From assembly GCA_023404345.1 (NCBI GenBank), contig JAEYCB010000016.1:1-45598 (forward strand): a stretch of DNA of 45,598 nt, given 5' to 3'. Under the pieces are notes generated by a model. That model saw only the letters and a list, made by a program, of their open reading frames with translations. It did not search any database and was not told the origin of the DNA. Below are positions 16,406 to 24,964 of this stretch, one piece after another; the first letter of the stretch is position 1, and every line of letters starts with the position of its first letter. The DNA is from Bacillota bacterium (GTDB lineage: Bacteria > Bacillota > Clostridia > Christensenellales > Aristaeellaceae). The position numbers and the translations under genes were made by a program.

Positions 16406-16969
16406 ATGCTTCCTGTGATTGTATATTATTTGGTGATCAACGCCGCGGCCTTTGGCCTGCACTCAGTAGGACCGCAAAAATCCGGTGGCATGCACATGCT
16501 TTCGGCACTGGGGCGGCTAACAGTTATTGCCGGGGGTACGCCCGGTATGTTGGTAGCCGGCGTTCTGAAAAAACGGCGGCCGAGGGATTCCGGTCCACAG
16601 GCGCTGGTTTATCCGCTGATCTGGCTGGCATTGCACATTGCTGTATTTGCGGCCTTGCTGGATCGTGCGGGTGGCGGTGCGGGAGGCTGGCTGGGTGCGC
16701 TGTGCCAACGGCAAGGACTTTGCCTCTATGCGGCCATTATCAACACGGTGACTTTTGCCGCCTTTGCCGTTGACAAGGCGAAAGCGGCGCTCGGCCGCTG
16801 GCGCATCCGAGAGGCGGCTTTGCTGTCCCTGGCGCTGGTAGGTGGTGCGCTGGGTGGTCTGGCAGCCATGGATTTATGCCGCCATAAGATACGCACACCA
16901 CGTTTCGCATGGGGTGTTCCGGTCATGCTGGCGGTGCAGTTTGTGGTACTGGCTTGGCTGGCCATATAA
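16406..16969 (+). CDS. DUF1294 membrane protein with a possible duplicated N-terminal half
   Basis: A 187-residue integral membrane protein. The C-terminal half is a DUF1294 domain: FAVDKAKAALGRWRIREAALL, GGALGGLAAMDLCRHKIRTPRF, then a last membrane helix. The N-terminal half has similarly placed elements (INAAAFGLHSVGPQKSGG, LGRLTVIAGGTPGMLVAG) and may be a degenerate copy of the same domain. The ATG at 16406 has GAGGAG 7 nt upstream. It lies 69 nt after the MerR gene on the same strand and may be cotranscribed. No function is established for the family. Confidence 0.75.
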   Translation: MLPVIVYYLVINAAAFGLHSVGPQKSGGMHMLSALGRLTVIAGGTPGMLVAGVLKKRRPRDSGPQALVYPLIWLALHIAVFAALLDRAGGGAGGWLGALCQRQGLCLYAAIINTVTFAAFAVDKAKAALGRWRIREAALLSLALVGGALGGLAAMDLCRHKIRTPRFAWGVPVMLAVQFVVLAWLAI

Positions 16970-17095
16970 AAGCGATAATTAGCAGTGGCCTGGGTCTGAT
17001 GTGATGCCCGTGCAGGTGGAATTGTCAATAAGGACCTGGGATTTGGAATGGCGTGATTTTGATTTTTGAGGTGCCTTTGACGGAAAAAAGCCAAA

Positions 17096-17148
17096 TATAA
17101 AAAATGTTCCCCCGCCTCCGGCGCATCATGCGCGGGAAGGCGGGGGAA
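17096..17148 (-). terminator. Terminator of the arabinose operon
   Basis: TTCCCCCGCCT (17107-17117) pairs with AGGCGGGGGAA (17138-17148), with further pairing inside; the minus strand then reads CATTTTTTATA. It starts 4 nt after the araD stop codon and ends the leftward operon. Confidence 0.85.
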
Positions 17149-17152
17149 TGGT

Positions 17153-17848
17153 TTACCGCTGCCCGTAATAAGCGTTGGGACCATGCTTGCGCTGGAAGTG
17201 CTTTTCCAGCACATGGGCGGGCGCAGGGGCGGCGTCGGGGTCCACCTGCACGGTGTAGAGAGCCATGCTGGCGACCTCCTCCAGCACCACGGCGTGGTAT
17301 ACGGCCTGCGCCGCATCCTTGCCCCAGGCGAAGGGGCCGTGGTTGCGGCAGATCACGCCGGGCACATGCACGGGATTGATGTTTCGGGTCTGGAAGGTTT
17401 CCACGATGACCACGCCGGTATTGTGCTCATATCCGTCCAGCACTTCCTGGGGGGTCAGGCTGCGGGCACAGGGCACGGGACCGTAGAAGTAATCGGCGTG
17501 CGTGGTGCCGTAGCAGGGAATGTCGCGGCCGGCCTGGGCCCAGCCCACCGCGTGCGGGCTGTGGGTGTGCACGATGCCGCCCAGCTCGGGAAACGCCTTG
17601 TAGAGCACCAGATGGGTCTTGGTGTCGGAAGAGGGGTTGAGGGTCCCCTCCACGACCTCGCCGTCCAGGGAGAGCACGACCAGCTTGTCGGGGGTCAGGT
17701 CCTCATAGGATACACCGGAGGGCTTGATGACCACCAGCCCTTTTTCCCGGTCGATGCCGGACACATTGCCCCACGTATAGGTGACAAGGCCCCGGCGGGG
17801 CAGTTCCATGTTGGCCTCATAGACGGCCTGTTTGAGAGATTCTAGCAT
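17153..17848 (-). CDS. araD: L-ribulose-5-phosphate 4-epimerase
   Basis: A 231-residue class II aldolase/epimerase, the normal AraD length. It converts L-ribulose-5-phosphate to D-xylulose-5-phosphate, the last step of bacterial arabinose catabolism. The zinc ligands are visible in HTHS and in NHGPFAWG near residue 170, and THADYFYG is the characteristic AraD segment. The ATG at 17848 has AGGAGG upstream. It is the last gene of the transporter-araB-araA-araD operon. Confidence 0.96.
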   Translation of the reverse strand: MLESLKQAVYEANMELPRRGLVTYTWGNVSGIDREKGLVVIKPSGVSYEDLTPDKLVVLSLDGEVVEGTLNPSSDTKTHLVLYKAFPELGGIVHTHSPHAVGWAQAGRDIPCYGTTHADYFYGPVPCARSLTPQEVLDGYEHNTGVVIVETFQTRNINPVHVPGVICRNHGPFAWGKDAAQAVYHAVVLEEVASMALYTVQVDPDAAPAPAHVLEKHFQRKHGPNAYYGQR

Positions 17849-17869
17849 AAAAGCCTCCTGCGATGATTA

Positions 17870-17915
17870 TCCGGGCGGGCCGGAGGGGGGAAGGGCCCCG
17901 CCGACCTCGCCCGGA
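17870..17915. other. araA-araD intercistronic stem-loop
   Basis: TCCGGGCG (17870-17877) pairs with CGCCCGGA (17908-17915), with a GGGG/CCCC pairing inside the loop. No T tract follows, so an mRNA-stabilising or processing role is more likely than termination. Confidence 0.45.
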
Positions 17916-17938
17916 CGTGTAAAATGGGGCTGGAACCG

Positions 17939-19414
17939 TTATTTCAGCTTCCACGCAAGGTCGGACAGGAACAGGTCGTGCTCCAGCCCTTCCACGGTGG
18001 TATCCTTGGTGATGTGAACGAATTCAATATCCATCATGCGGGCCCAGTCGCGCATCTGCTCAGCGGTCACATCGTAGCTGAGCACCGTGTGGTGCGCGCC
18101 GCCGGCGGTGATCCAGAAGGTCAGACCAGTGGTGAGGTCGGGCATGGCGCGCCACATGACGCGGGCCACGGGAAGGTTGGGCATGTCCATGATGGGCTTG
18201 ACGCACTCGATGTCCTGGCAGATCAGGCGCAGGCGGCCGCCCATGTCGATGAGACTTACGACGATGGCCTTTCCGGCGTGGCCCTCAAAGACCAGGCGGG
18301 CGGGCGGCTCACGGTCGCCGATGCCCAGGGGATGCACCTCAATACGGGGTTTTTCGGCCGCCACGGAGGGGCAGACCTCCAGCATGTGCGCGCCCAGGCT
18401 GTACTCCTGACCTTCGACCAGATGGTAGGTGTAGTCCTCCATGAAAGCGGTACCGCCGGTCTGGCCCTCGCTCATGGCCTTGAGGATGGCGGTCATGGCC
18501 GCCACCTTCCAGTCGCCCTCGCCGCCGTAGCCATAGCCCAGCGCCATCAGATGCTGGCTGGCAAGGCCCGGCAGCTGCTTCATGCCGTAGAGATCCTGGA
18601 AGGTGTTGGAGAAGGCCTTGCAGCCCTCGGCGTCCAGCATCTTCTTCATGGCGATTTCCTCGCGAGCCTGATAGCGCACGGTTTCAATATCGTCAGTGGC
18701 GAAGTCGTAGCTGGCGCGGTAGAGGTTTATCAGCTCATCGATCTCCACGTCGGTGACGGCATTCATGGTTTCCACCAGCGTGCCCACGGGCCAGGTGTTG
18801 ACCTGCCAGCCCAGCTTGGCCTGGACCTCGACCTTGTCGCCTTCGGTCACGGCCACTTCGCGCATGTTGTCGCCAAAGCGCATGACCTTGAGCTGCTTGG
18901 AAAATGCCACGCCCACGGCTGCGCGCATCCAGTCGCCCAGGCGCTTTAGCACCTTTTCATCCTGCCAGTAGCCGGCGATCACCTTTCGCGGCATGCGCAG
19001 GCGGGCGGCGATAAACCCGTGCTCACGGTCGCCGTGGGCGGCCTGATTGAGGTTCATGAAATCCATGTCGATCTCCTCATTGGGGATCTCGCGGTTGTAC
19101 TGGGTGGCAAAGTGGCAGTAGGGCTTTTGCAGGTCCACAAAGCCGTTGATCCACATTTTGGAGGGGCTGAAGGTATGGCACCAGGTGATGATGCCCGCGC
19201 AGGAAGGCTGATAGTTGGCTTCGCGTACCACATCGGCAATCTCCTGCTGGGTTTTGGCGGTAACCTTATAGACTACCTTGCAAGGAAGCTTGCCGGACTG
19301 GTTCATCCAGTCAGCCATTTCCGCGGCGCGGCGGGCGACGGTTTCCAGCACTTCTGGCCCATAAAGGAACTGGCTGCCTACCACAAACCAGAATTCATAC
19401 TGTTTCATGCTCAT
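17939..19414 (-). CDS. araA: L-arabinose isomerase
   Basis: A 491-residue enzyme (E. coli AraA is 500) that converts L-arabinose to L-ribulose with Mn2+. Family segments include FWFVVGSQFLYGPE at the N-terminus, CAGIITWCHTFSPSKMWI, HFATQYNREIP, GYGYGGEGDWK with a metal-ligand Glu, and TFWITAGGAHHTVLSY near the C-terminus with a catalytic His. The ATG at 19414 has GGGAG 9 nt upstream; an in-frame ATG at 19408 is possible. It lies between araB (43 nt) and araD (90 nt). Confidence 0.97.
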   Translation of the reverse strand: MSMKQYEFWFVVGSQFLYGPEVLETVARRAAEMADWMNQSGKLPCKVVYKVTAKTQQEIADVVREANYQPSCAGIITWCHTFSPSKMWINGFVDLQKPYCHFATQYNREIPNEEIDMDFMNLNQAAHGDREHGFIAARLRMPRKVIAGYWQDEKVLKRLGDWMRAAVGVAFSKQLKVMRFGDNMREVAVTEGDKVEVQAKLGWQVNTWPVGTLVETMNAVTDVEIDELINLYRASYDFATDDIETVRYQAREEIAMKKMLDAEGCKAFSNTFQDLYGMKQLPGLASQHLMALGYGYGGEGDWKVAAMTAILKAMSEGQTGGTAFMEDYTYHLVEGQEYSLGAHMLEVCPSVAAEKPRIEVHPLGIGDREPPARLVFEGHAGKAIVVSLIDMGGRLRLICQDIECVKPIMDMPNLPVARVMWRAMPDLTTGLTFWITAGGAHHTVLSYDVTAEQMRDWARMMDIEFVHITKDTTVEGLEHDLFLSDLAWKLK

Positions 19415-19456
19415 GCGTTTAATCTCCCTTTCCATGCCAAGGGGCCGTAGCCCCGC

Positions 19457-21055
19457 TTATTTCAGATGGGATACGGCGGCGCGTTCAGCCTCCAGCGCCT
19501 GTGTAAAGCGGCGGGTATAGGCCTCGAAGCCCTCGTGGTCCGCCGGATCGGGGTCCAGGGTGATGCCGCTAGCGTTAGCGAACACCTTATTCTTGAGGTA
19601 GGCCTCCAGCGTTTCACCCACCTCATGACGCACGCGATAAGCTGCTAACAGGGCCATGCCCCATGGGCCGCCCTCGCCGGCCGTGGCCATCACTGAAACC
19701 GGCACGTTCAGCGCCCCGGCCAGGAGCTTTTGTGCGGTGCCGGGCGTCTTGAAGAAGCCGCCGTGGCCCAGCAACGCATCCATGCGCACGTGTTCGGAGG
19801 CCAGAATGTCCATTCCCAGCTTCAGCGTCACGATGGCGCCGTAGACCAGCGAGCGCGCCAGATTGGCAAAGGTGAGGGACGTATCGGGCATGCGCACCAG
19901 CATGGGCCGTCCCTCCTCCAGTCCCGTCACAGGCTCACCGGAGAGGTATCCCACGTTGATCAGCCCGCCGCAGTCCTTCTGACCCAGCATGGTGGTTTCA
20001 AACAGCGTGGTGTACACGTCGCCCTTGCTCAGCGAAAGCCCGGCTGCCTGTGCAAAACCATGGAGCGTTTCCGCCCAGGCGTTGATATCGCTGGTGCAGT
20101 TGTTGCAGTGCACCATGGCCACCGGCCGTCCGGTGGGAGTGGTGACCATATCGATTTCGGGATAGACCTTGCTCAGCGGCTTTTCCAGCACGATCATGGC
20201 AAAGACCGATGTACCTGCCGATACATTGCCTGTGCGCTCGGCCACACTGTTGGTGGCGGCCATGCCGGTGCCCGCATCGCCTTCGGGCGGGCACAGCGGT
20301 GCGCCCGGTTCCAAGGTGCCCGTGGGGTCCAGCAGTTTTGCGCCCTCGTCGGTGAGGAAACCGGCATCCTCGCCGGCACTGAGCACCTGAGGCAGGATGT
20401 CCCTCAGCTTCCACGGATAGCCCTTCGCGGCTACCTGCTGATCAAAGGCTGCGAGCATACCGGCATCATAGTCGCCGGCGACGCTGTCGATGGGGAACAT
20501 GCCGGACGCATCGCCCACGCCCAGCGCCTTCACGCCCGTCAGTTTCCAATGTACATAACCCGCCAGCGTGGTCAGGAAGGCGATATCCGCTACATGGGCC
20601 TCGCCGTTTAAAATGGCCTGGTACAGGTGCGCGATGCTCCAGCGCTGAGGAATATTGAAAGAAAACAGCGCCGTCAGCTCTTCTGCGGCCTTGGCGGTCA
20701 TGGTATTGCGCCATGTCCGGAAAGGGGCAAGCTGGTTTCCCGCTCCATCAAAGGGCAGGTAGCCGTGCATCATTGCCGATACGCCCACGGCTTCCAGATG
20801 GGTAAGGTGCTCACCGCAGGTTTCCAGCGTGTTGCGGGCCAAATCCGCATACGCGTCCTGAATGCCCGTCCATACGTCGTCCAGATGATAGGTCCATACC
20901 CCGTCCTCCAGATGGTTTTCCCAGTCATGTGCGCCCATGGCCACGGGCACGTGATCCGGTCCGATTAGCACCGCCTTGATACGCGTGGAGCCGAGCTCAA
21001 TGCCCAGCGCGCAGCGTCCCTCCCGGACCCACGCGGCTTGCTCCTGCTTTTGCAT
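19457..21055 (-). CDS. FGGY carbohydrate kinase acting as L-ribulokinase
   Basis: A 532-residue FGGY kinase. LGIELGSTRIK is the N-terminal phosphate loop, SAMMHGYLPFD and FRTWRNT follow, CPPEGDAGTGM and GNVSAGTSVF lie in the middle, and GHGGFFKTPG and AGEGGPWGMALLAAY in the C-terminal half. These are typical of the clostridial kinases that replace classical AraB in arabinose operons. Position between transporter and araA argues that it phosphorylates L-ribulose. The ATG at 21055 has AAGGAGG 9 nt upstream. The gene is a non-orthologous relative of E. coli AraB, so the exact substrate rests on context. Confidence 0.88.
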   Translation of the reverse strand: MQKQEQAAWVREGRCALGIELGSTRIKAVLIGPDHVPVAMGAHDWENHLEDGVWTYHLDDVWTGIQDAYADLARNTLETCGEHLTHLEAVGVSAMMHGYLPFDGAGNQLAPFRTWRNTMTAKAAEELTALFSFNIPQRWSIAHLYQAILNGEAHVADIAFLTTLAGYVHWKLTGVKALGVGDASGMFPIDSVAGDYDAGMLAAFDQQVAAKGYPWKLRDILPQVLSAGEDAGFLTDEGAKLLDPTGTLEPGAPLCPPEGDAGTGMAATNSVAERTGNVSAGTSVFAMIVLEKPLSKVYPEIDMVTTPTGRPVAMVHCNNCTSDINAWAETLHGFAQAAGLSLSKGDVYTTLFETTMLGQKDCGGLINVGYLSGEPVTGLEEGRPMLVRMPDTSLTFANLARSLVYGAIVTLKLGMDILASEHVRMDALLGHGGFFKTPGTAQKLLAGALNVPVSVMATAGEGGPWGMALLAAYRVRHEVGETLEAYLKNKVFANASGITLDPDPADHEGFEAYTRRFTQALEAERAAVSHLK

Positions 21056-21136
21056 GTGCCATTCCCTCCTTGAAAAGATGGTTGTACGCTGTGATATTCG
21101 ATGTGGATTCCCGTTGTTCCTCTTTCACGCACAGAT

Positions 21137-21161
21137 CCCCTGCGAGACCTGCCCGCAGGGG
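21137..21161. other. Stem-loop between permease and kinase genes
   Basis: CCCCTGCG (21137-21144) pairs with CGCAGGGG (21154-21161) around a 9-nt loop, shortly after the yjfF-like stop codon. Neither strand has a T tract, so it is probably a transcript-stability element inside the operon. Confidence 0.45.
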
Positions 21162-21176
21162 CATAAATACACCGGT

Positions 21177-22223
21177 TTAGTTGCGACGGGCCTTAACCTT
21201 GGCAAAGATGGCCTGCAGCACGATGAAGAAGCAAAGCAGCAGCGCCGTGACCACGTTGGGCCAGGAGGAGCTGAGCTTGCCGTTGGTCTTGACCAGCGAG
21301 GAAATGGTGCCGTTGATCAAAACCCCGAAGAAGGAGCCGAACACGTTGCCCACGCCGCCGGTGAGGAGCGTTCCGCCGATAACGGCGGAGGAGATGGCGT
21401 CCATCTCCAGGCCCAGGGCCTGGCGGGTGGTGCCGCACATGGTGTTGAGCACGTAGCAGATGGCGCCGATAGAGGTGAGCAGCGAGCAGAAAATGTGAGC
21501 GTTGAAGCGGGTGCGGCGTACATCCAGGCCCATGAGGGCGGCGCTTTGCTGATTGCCGCCCACGGCGTAGAGACTGCGCCCAAAGCGCGTATAGCGAAGG
21601 ATGAGGAAGGTGGCGATCAGCACCAGCAGGGCGATGATGACGTAGATGCTGACGTTTGGCACCATGAGCTTACCCTTTTTGTTGAGATAGGCACCGATTT
21701 CAAAGGGCATGTTGAACTTCATGGTAGAAAGCTTGGTCATCAGGGGGCTGGAGGTAATGGACACCTGCTGGGTGGAGATCACGGCCGTCATGCCGCGGGC
21801 GAAGAACATGCCCGCCATGGTCACGATGAAGGGCTGGATACCAAGGTAGCCCACACAATAGCCCTGAATGATGCCGAATACCACACCGATGACCAGCATC
21901 AACGGGATGAGCAGCTGGGCGGGCAGACACCAAGACTCCACACCTACGGCCAGGAACATGCACTCCATGGCGATGACCGCGCCCACGGAGATGTCGATGC
22001 CGCCGGTGATCATTACGGCTGTCATGCCGCAGGTCACGCAGATGAGGCCGGCGTTGTTCTTGAGGATGTCCAGGAAGGTTTGCAGCTTCGTAAAGCCCTT
22101 GTCTGCGTAGGCGATGCAGCCCGCAGCATACATCACCACGAACAGGCCGATGGTCAGAAGCAGGAGAATGGTGTTGCTGTTGAGGCTCTTTTTGGTCTTG
22201 GCCACAGGTTTGGCGTTAATCAT
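21177..22223 (-). CDS. Sugar ABC transporter permease, YjfF-like
   Basis: A 348-residue permease of the BPD_transp_2 (ribose/galactofuranose) family with 8-10 hydrophobic segments. VTCGMTAVMITGGIDISVGA and RYTRFGRSLYAVGGN are the family signatures, the latter the coupling region to the ATPase. It forms a heterodimeric channel with the permease encoded just upstream. Start and upstream stop overlap as ATGA (22220-22223). The closest named system is YtfQRT-YjfF, a furanose importer in E. coli; here linkage to araBAD suggests L-arabinose, perhaps its furanose form, or arabinosides. Confidence 0.9.
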   Translation of the reverse strand: MINAKPVAKTKKSLNSNTILLLLTIGLFVVMYAAGCIAYADKGFTKLQTFLDILKNNAGLICVTCGMTAVMITGGIDISVGAVIAMECMFLAVGVESWCLPAQLLIPLMLVIGVVFGIIQGYCVGYLGIQPFIVTMAGMFFARGMTAVISTQQVSITSSPLMTKLSTMKFNMPFEIGAYLNKKGKLMVPNVSIYVIIALLVLIATFLILRYTRFGRSLYAVGGNQQSAALMGLDVRRTRFNAHIFCSLLTSIGAICYVLNTMCGTTRQALGLEMDAISSAVIGGTLLTGGVGNVFGSFFGVLINGTISSLVKTNGKLSSSWPNVVTALLLCFFIVLQAIFAKVKARRN

Positions 22224-23296
22224 GCCTGCGCCTCCCTTCCGGCGGTCATCATTGCTTTCTTCACGGCGGCGCGCTTGGCAAAATAGGCCTTGACCGCCGG
22301 AGACTGGATGGTTACGATCAGAATGACGATGATGGCCTTGAACACCGGTGCCTGCGCCGAGGACACGCCCAGCGCATAGAGCGTGGTGGTGATGGCCTGA
22401 ATGGTATAGGCGCCGATGATCGAGCCGGACAGGCGGAACTTGCCGCCGCCCAGACTGTTGCCGCCCAGGGCCACGGCGAGGATGGCGTCCATCTCAAGGT
22501 TGAGGCCGATGTTGTTGGTATCGGCGGAATAGATACGGCTGGTGGCCGTGATGCCCGCGATGCCCGCGAACAGGCCGCATACCACGTAGCAGATGAAGAT
22601 GATGGCTGCCGACTTGTAGCCGGAGATGCGGGCGGCTTCCTTGTTGATGCCCACAGCCTGCACATAGGTACCCAGGGCTGTGAACTTGAGGACCAGCGCC
22701 GTCACAGCGATACACAGCACCGTAATCAGAATGGGCGTAGGGAAGATCCAGCAGTAACCGCCGAAGAACTTGAAGCTTTCGGCGTTGACATAGACGATGT
22801 TGCTGTTGCACAGCAAGAGGCCAATGGCACGGCCGGCGGAGAAGAGGATCAGCGTGGCGACCATGGGCTGTATCTTGAGCCCGGCCACCAGAAAGCCGTT
22901 GAACGCGCCGCACATGCATGCCACCAGAATACCGGCCAAAACACCCACCCACAGAGGGACGGCGTACTCGGTGACGTTGACGTTGCCAAATCCGGCCAGC
23001 AGCACGCAGCACACGCCGCCTGCCAGCGACATGACCGAGCCCACCGAGATATCCGTACCAGCGGAGGCGGATACGACCAGCGTCATGCCCAGAGCCAGAA
23101 TGGCGGCCTCGCTGCCGCGGTTGAGGATGTCGATCAGGCGGCCGTAAAGGATGCCGTTATTGATGGAAATGGTGAAGAAGTTAAAGACCGGGTTGCCATT
23201 GGCCACATCGTAGATGATGTTGACCAGCATGACCAGCACCATGGAAAACAGGGGCAGGAACAGCTGGTTTTTGGTTACCTTCTTTACAAATGTCAT
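22220..23296 (-). CDS. Sugar ABC transporter permease, YtfT-like
   Basis: A 358-residue partner permease of the same family. ALGMTLVVSASAGTDISVGS corresponds to the conserved permease segment, and VQAVGINKEAARISGYK is the coupling loop. Hydrophobic helices alternate with short loops across the whole protein. The start at 23296 has GAGG 5 nt upstream, 7 nt after the ATPase stop codon, and the gene ends in an ATGA overlap with the second permease. Two different permeases with one fused ATPase and one SBP is the YtfQRT-YjfF arrangement. Confidence 0.9.
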   Translation of the reverse strand: MTFVKKVTKNQLFLPLFSMVLVMLVNIIYDVANGNPVFNFFTISINNGILYGRLIDILNRGSEAAILALGMTLVVSASAGTDISVGSVMSLAGGVCCVLLAGFGNVNVTEYAVPLWVGVLAGILVACMCGAFNGFLVAGLKIQPMVATLILFSAGRAIGLLLCNSNIVYVNAESFKFFGGYCWIFPTPILITVLCIAVTALVLKFTALGTYVQAVGINKEAARISGYKSAAIIFICYVVCGLFAGIAGITATSRIYSADTNNIGLNLEMDAILAVALGGNSLGGGKFRLSGSIIGAYTIQAITTTLYALGVSSAQAPVFKAIIVILIVTIQSPAVKAYFAKRAAVKKAMMTAGREAQA

Positions 23297-23303
23297 CGTA
23301 GCC

Positions 23304-24809
23304 TCACCCCTCCGCTATGGTTTTCATGACCTTTTCCTGAGTCATGTCGCCGCTGAGCTCGCCCACCTTGGCACCGTCGCGCAAAACCGCCAGGCGGTTG
23401 CAGGTGCGCAGCATCTCCTCGATCTCGGAGGAGATGAACAGAACGCCTTTGCCCTCCTGCGCAAGCTGAATGACCAGCTTCTGGATCTCAGTCTTGGTGC
23501 CGATGTCGATACCGCGTGTGGGCTCGTCCAGAATCAGGAAATCGGGATTGGTTGCAAGCCAGCGGGCGATGATCACCTTCTGCTGGTTGCCGCCGGAAAG
23601 CTGCTTGACCGGCGTTTCGCGGCTGGCGCATTTGATCTGGAGAAGATCGATGAATTTATCCGCGATTTCTTCCTGTTCCTTCATGGGGATCAGGTCCAGG
23701 ATGCCGCGTTTGGCCTGCATGGCCAGGATGATGTTTTCGCGCACGCTAAGGTCCCCGATGATGCCCTCGGCCTTGCGGTCGTCGGGCAGCATACCCATGC
23801 CCAGATGCATGGCATCAATGGGGTGACGGATCTTGACCTCCTGGCCTTTGACTTTCAGAGTACCGGTTTGAGCGCGGTCGGCGCCGTAGATGGCGCGCGC
23901 CAGTTCACTGCGGCCGGAACCCAGAAGGCCGGTGAGGCCGATGACCTCGCCCCGGCGGAGCTTCAGGTCAAAGGGCTTGATCTTACCGGCGTGGCTCAGA
24001 CCCTCGGCATCGATCAGTTCCTCGTTGGAAGCGGTCAGACCGCCTTCGGGCTTAATGCTGGCCAGGTCGTCAAAGTCCTTGCCCATCATGGCCGCGATCA
24101 GCTTCACGCGGGGCAGGTCGGCGATGGGGTATTCGCCCACCAGGGTGCCGTTGCGCAGCACCGTGATGCGGTCGCACACGGCGTAGACCTGCTCGAGGAA
24201 GTGCGTGACGAAGATGATGCCAACGCCCTTGTCGCGCAGGCTGCGCATGAGGGTGAAGAGCTTTTCCACCTCCACATCGTCCAGAGAAGAGGTCGGCTCG
24301 TCCAGAATCAGCACTTTGCAGTCCATGTCCACGGCGCGTGCAATGGCGATCATCTGCTGCATGGCCAAGGAGTATTCCTCCAGATCGCGCGTGACATCGA
24401 CGGGCAGGTTGAGCTGCTCCATGAGCTGGCGCGCACGGGAAACCATGGCCTTGCGGTTGATGGTGTGCAGCTTGGTCATCGGCTCACGGCCAATGAACAG
24501 GTTTTCTGCCACCGACAGGTTGGGGCAGAGGTTGACCTCCTGGTACACCGTGGAAATGCCGCGCTTCTGCGCCTCCAGCGTGGAGTGATTGCGCACGGGC
24601 CCTTCGATGCCCTCCACGCGGATTTCGCCTGCCTCAAAATCGTTCACGCCTGTCAGACATTTGATCAGGGTGGACTTGCCAGCGCCGTTTTCGCCCATTA
24701 GCGCATGAATTTCACCCTTGCGCAGGGTGAAATCCACATGGTCCAGCGCCTTGACCCCCGGGAAGGTCATGGTGATGCCGCGCATGGTCAGGACGACGTT
24801 GTTTTCCAT
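23304..24809 (-). CDS. Sugar ABC transporter ATP-binding protein, YtfR-like
   Basis: A 501-residue tandem ATPase, two ABC domains in one chain, as in carbohydrate uptake (CUT2) importers. The first half has Walker A GENGAGKST (39-47), signature-like SLAMQQMIAIARA and Walker B VLILDEPTS. The second half has a degenerate Walker A (GLLGSGRSEL), as is normal for this family, then SGGNQQKVIIARWL and LILDEPTRGID. It powers import through the two permeases. AAAGGA lies 11 nt before the ATG at 24809. Confidence 0.93.
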   Translation of the reverse strand: MENNVVLTMRGITMTFPGVKALDHVDFTLRKGEIHALMGENGAGKSTLIKCLTGVNDFEAGEIRVEGIEGPVRNHSTLEAQKRGISTVYQEVNLCPNLSVAENLFIGREPMTKLHTINRKAMVSRARQLMEQLNLPVDVTRDLEEYSLAMQQMIAIARAVDMDCKVLILDEPTSSLDDVEVEKLFTLMRSLRDKGVGIIFVTHFLEQVYAVCDRITVLRNGTLVGEYPIADLPRVKLIAAMMGKDFDDLASIKPEGGLTASNEELIDAEGLSHAGKIKPFDLKLRRGEVIGLTGLLGSGRSELARAIYGADRAQTGTLKVKGQEVKIRHPIDAMHLGMGMLPDDRKAEGIIGDLSVRENIILAMQAKRGILDLIPMKEQEEIADKFIDLLQIKCASRETPVKQLSGGNQQKVIIARWLATNPDFLILDEPTRGIDIGTKTEIQKLVIQLAQEGKGVLFISSEIEEMLRTCNRLAVLRDGAKVGELSGDMTQEKVMKTIAEG

Positions 24810-24894
24810 AGGGCCCCACGTCCTTTCATAATAAAATAATGATGATTTATCAGAGCGCTTTCATGCCGTCATGCCGGCGTGAAAACGGCGAGAG

Positions 24895-24920
24895 GGGGAG
24901 AGGCCATGCGGCCTCTCCCC
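24895..24920. other. Strong stem-loop between SBP and ATPase genes
   Basis: GGGGAGAGGCC and its exact complement GGCCTCTCCCC flank the loop ATGC, followed by GTTTTTT on the plus strand only. On the operon's strand the stem is preceded by A6, and a short TTTT comes only about 12 nt after it. It is therefore a strong 3' stabiliser or weak attenuator after the highly expressed SBP gene, not a clean terminator. Confidence 0.6.
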
Positions 24921-24964
24921 GTTTTTTCAGGTCAGACCCCTGATGTCTTGATGCGGGCGCTATC

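Noticed and set aside
16970..17095. Possible small RNA or gene between the DUF1294 gene and the arabinose operon terminator
   Set aside because: No promoter pair, hairpin with T tract or credible open frame was found in this 126-nt gap.
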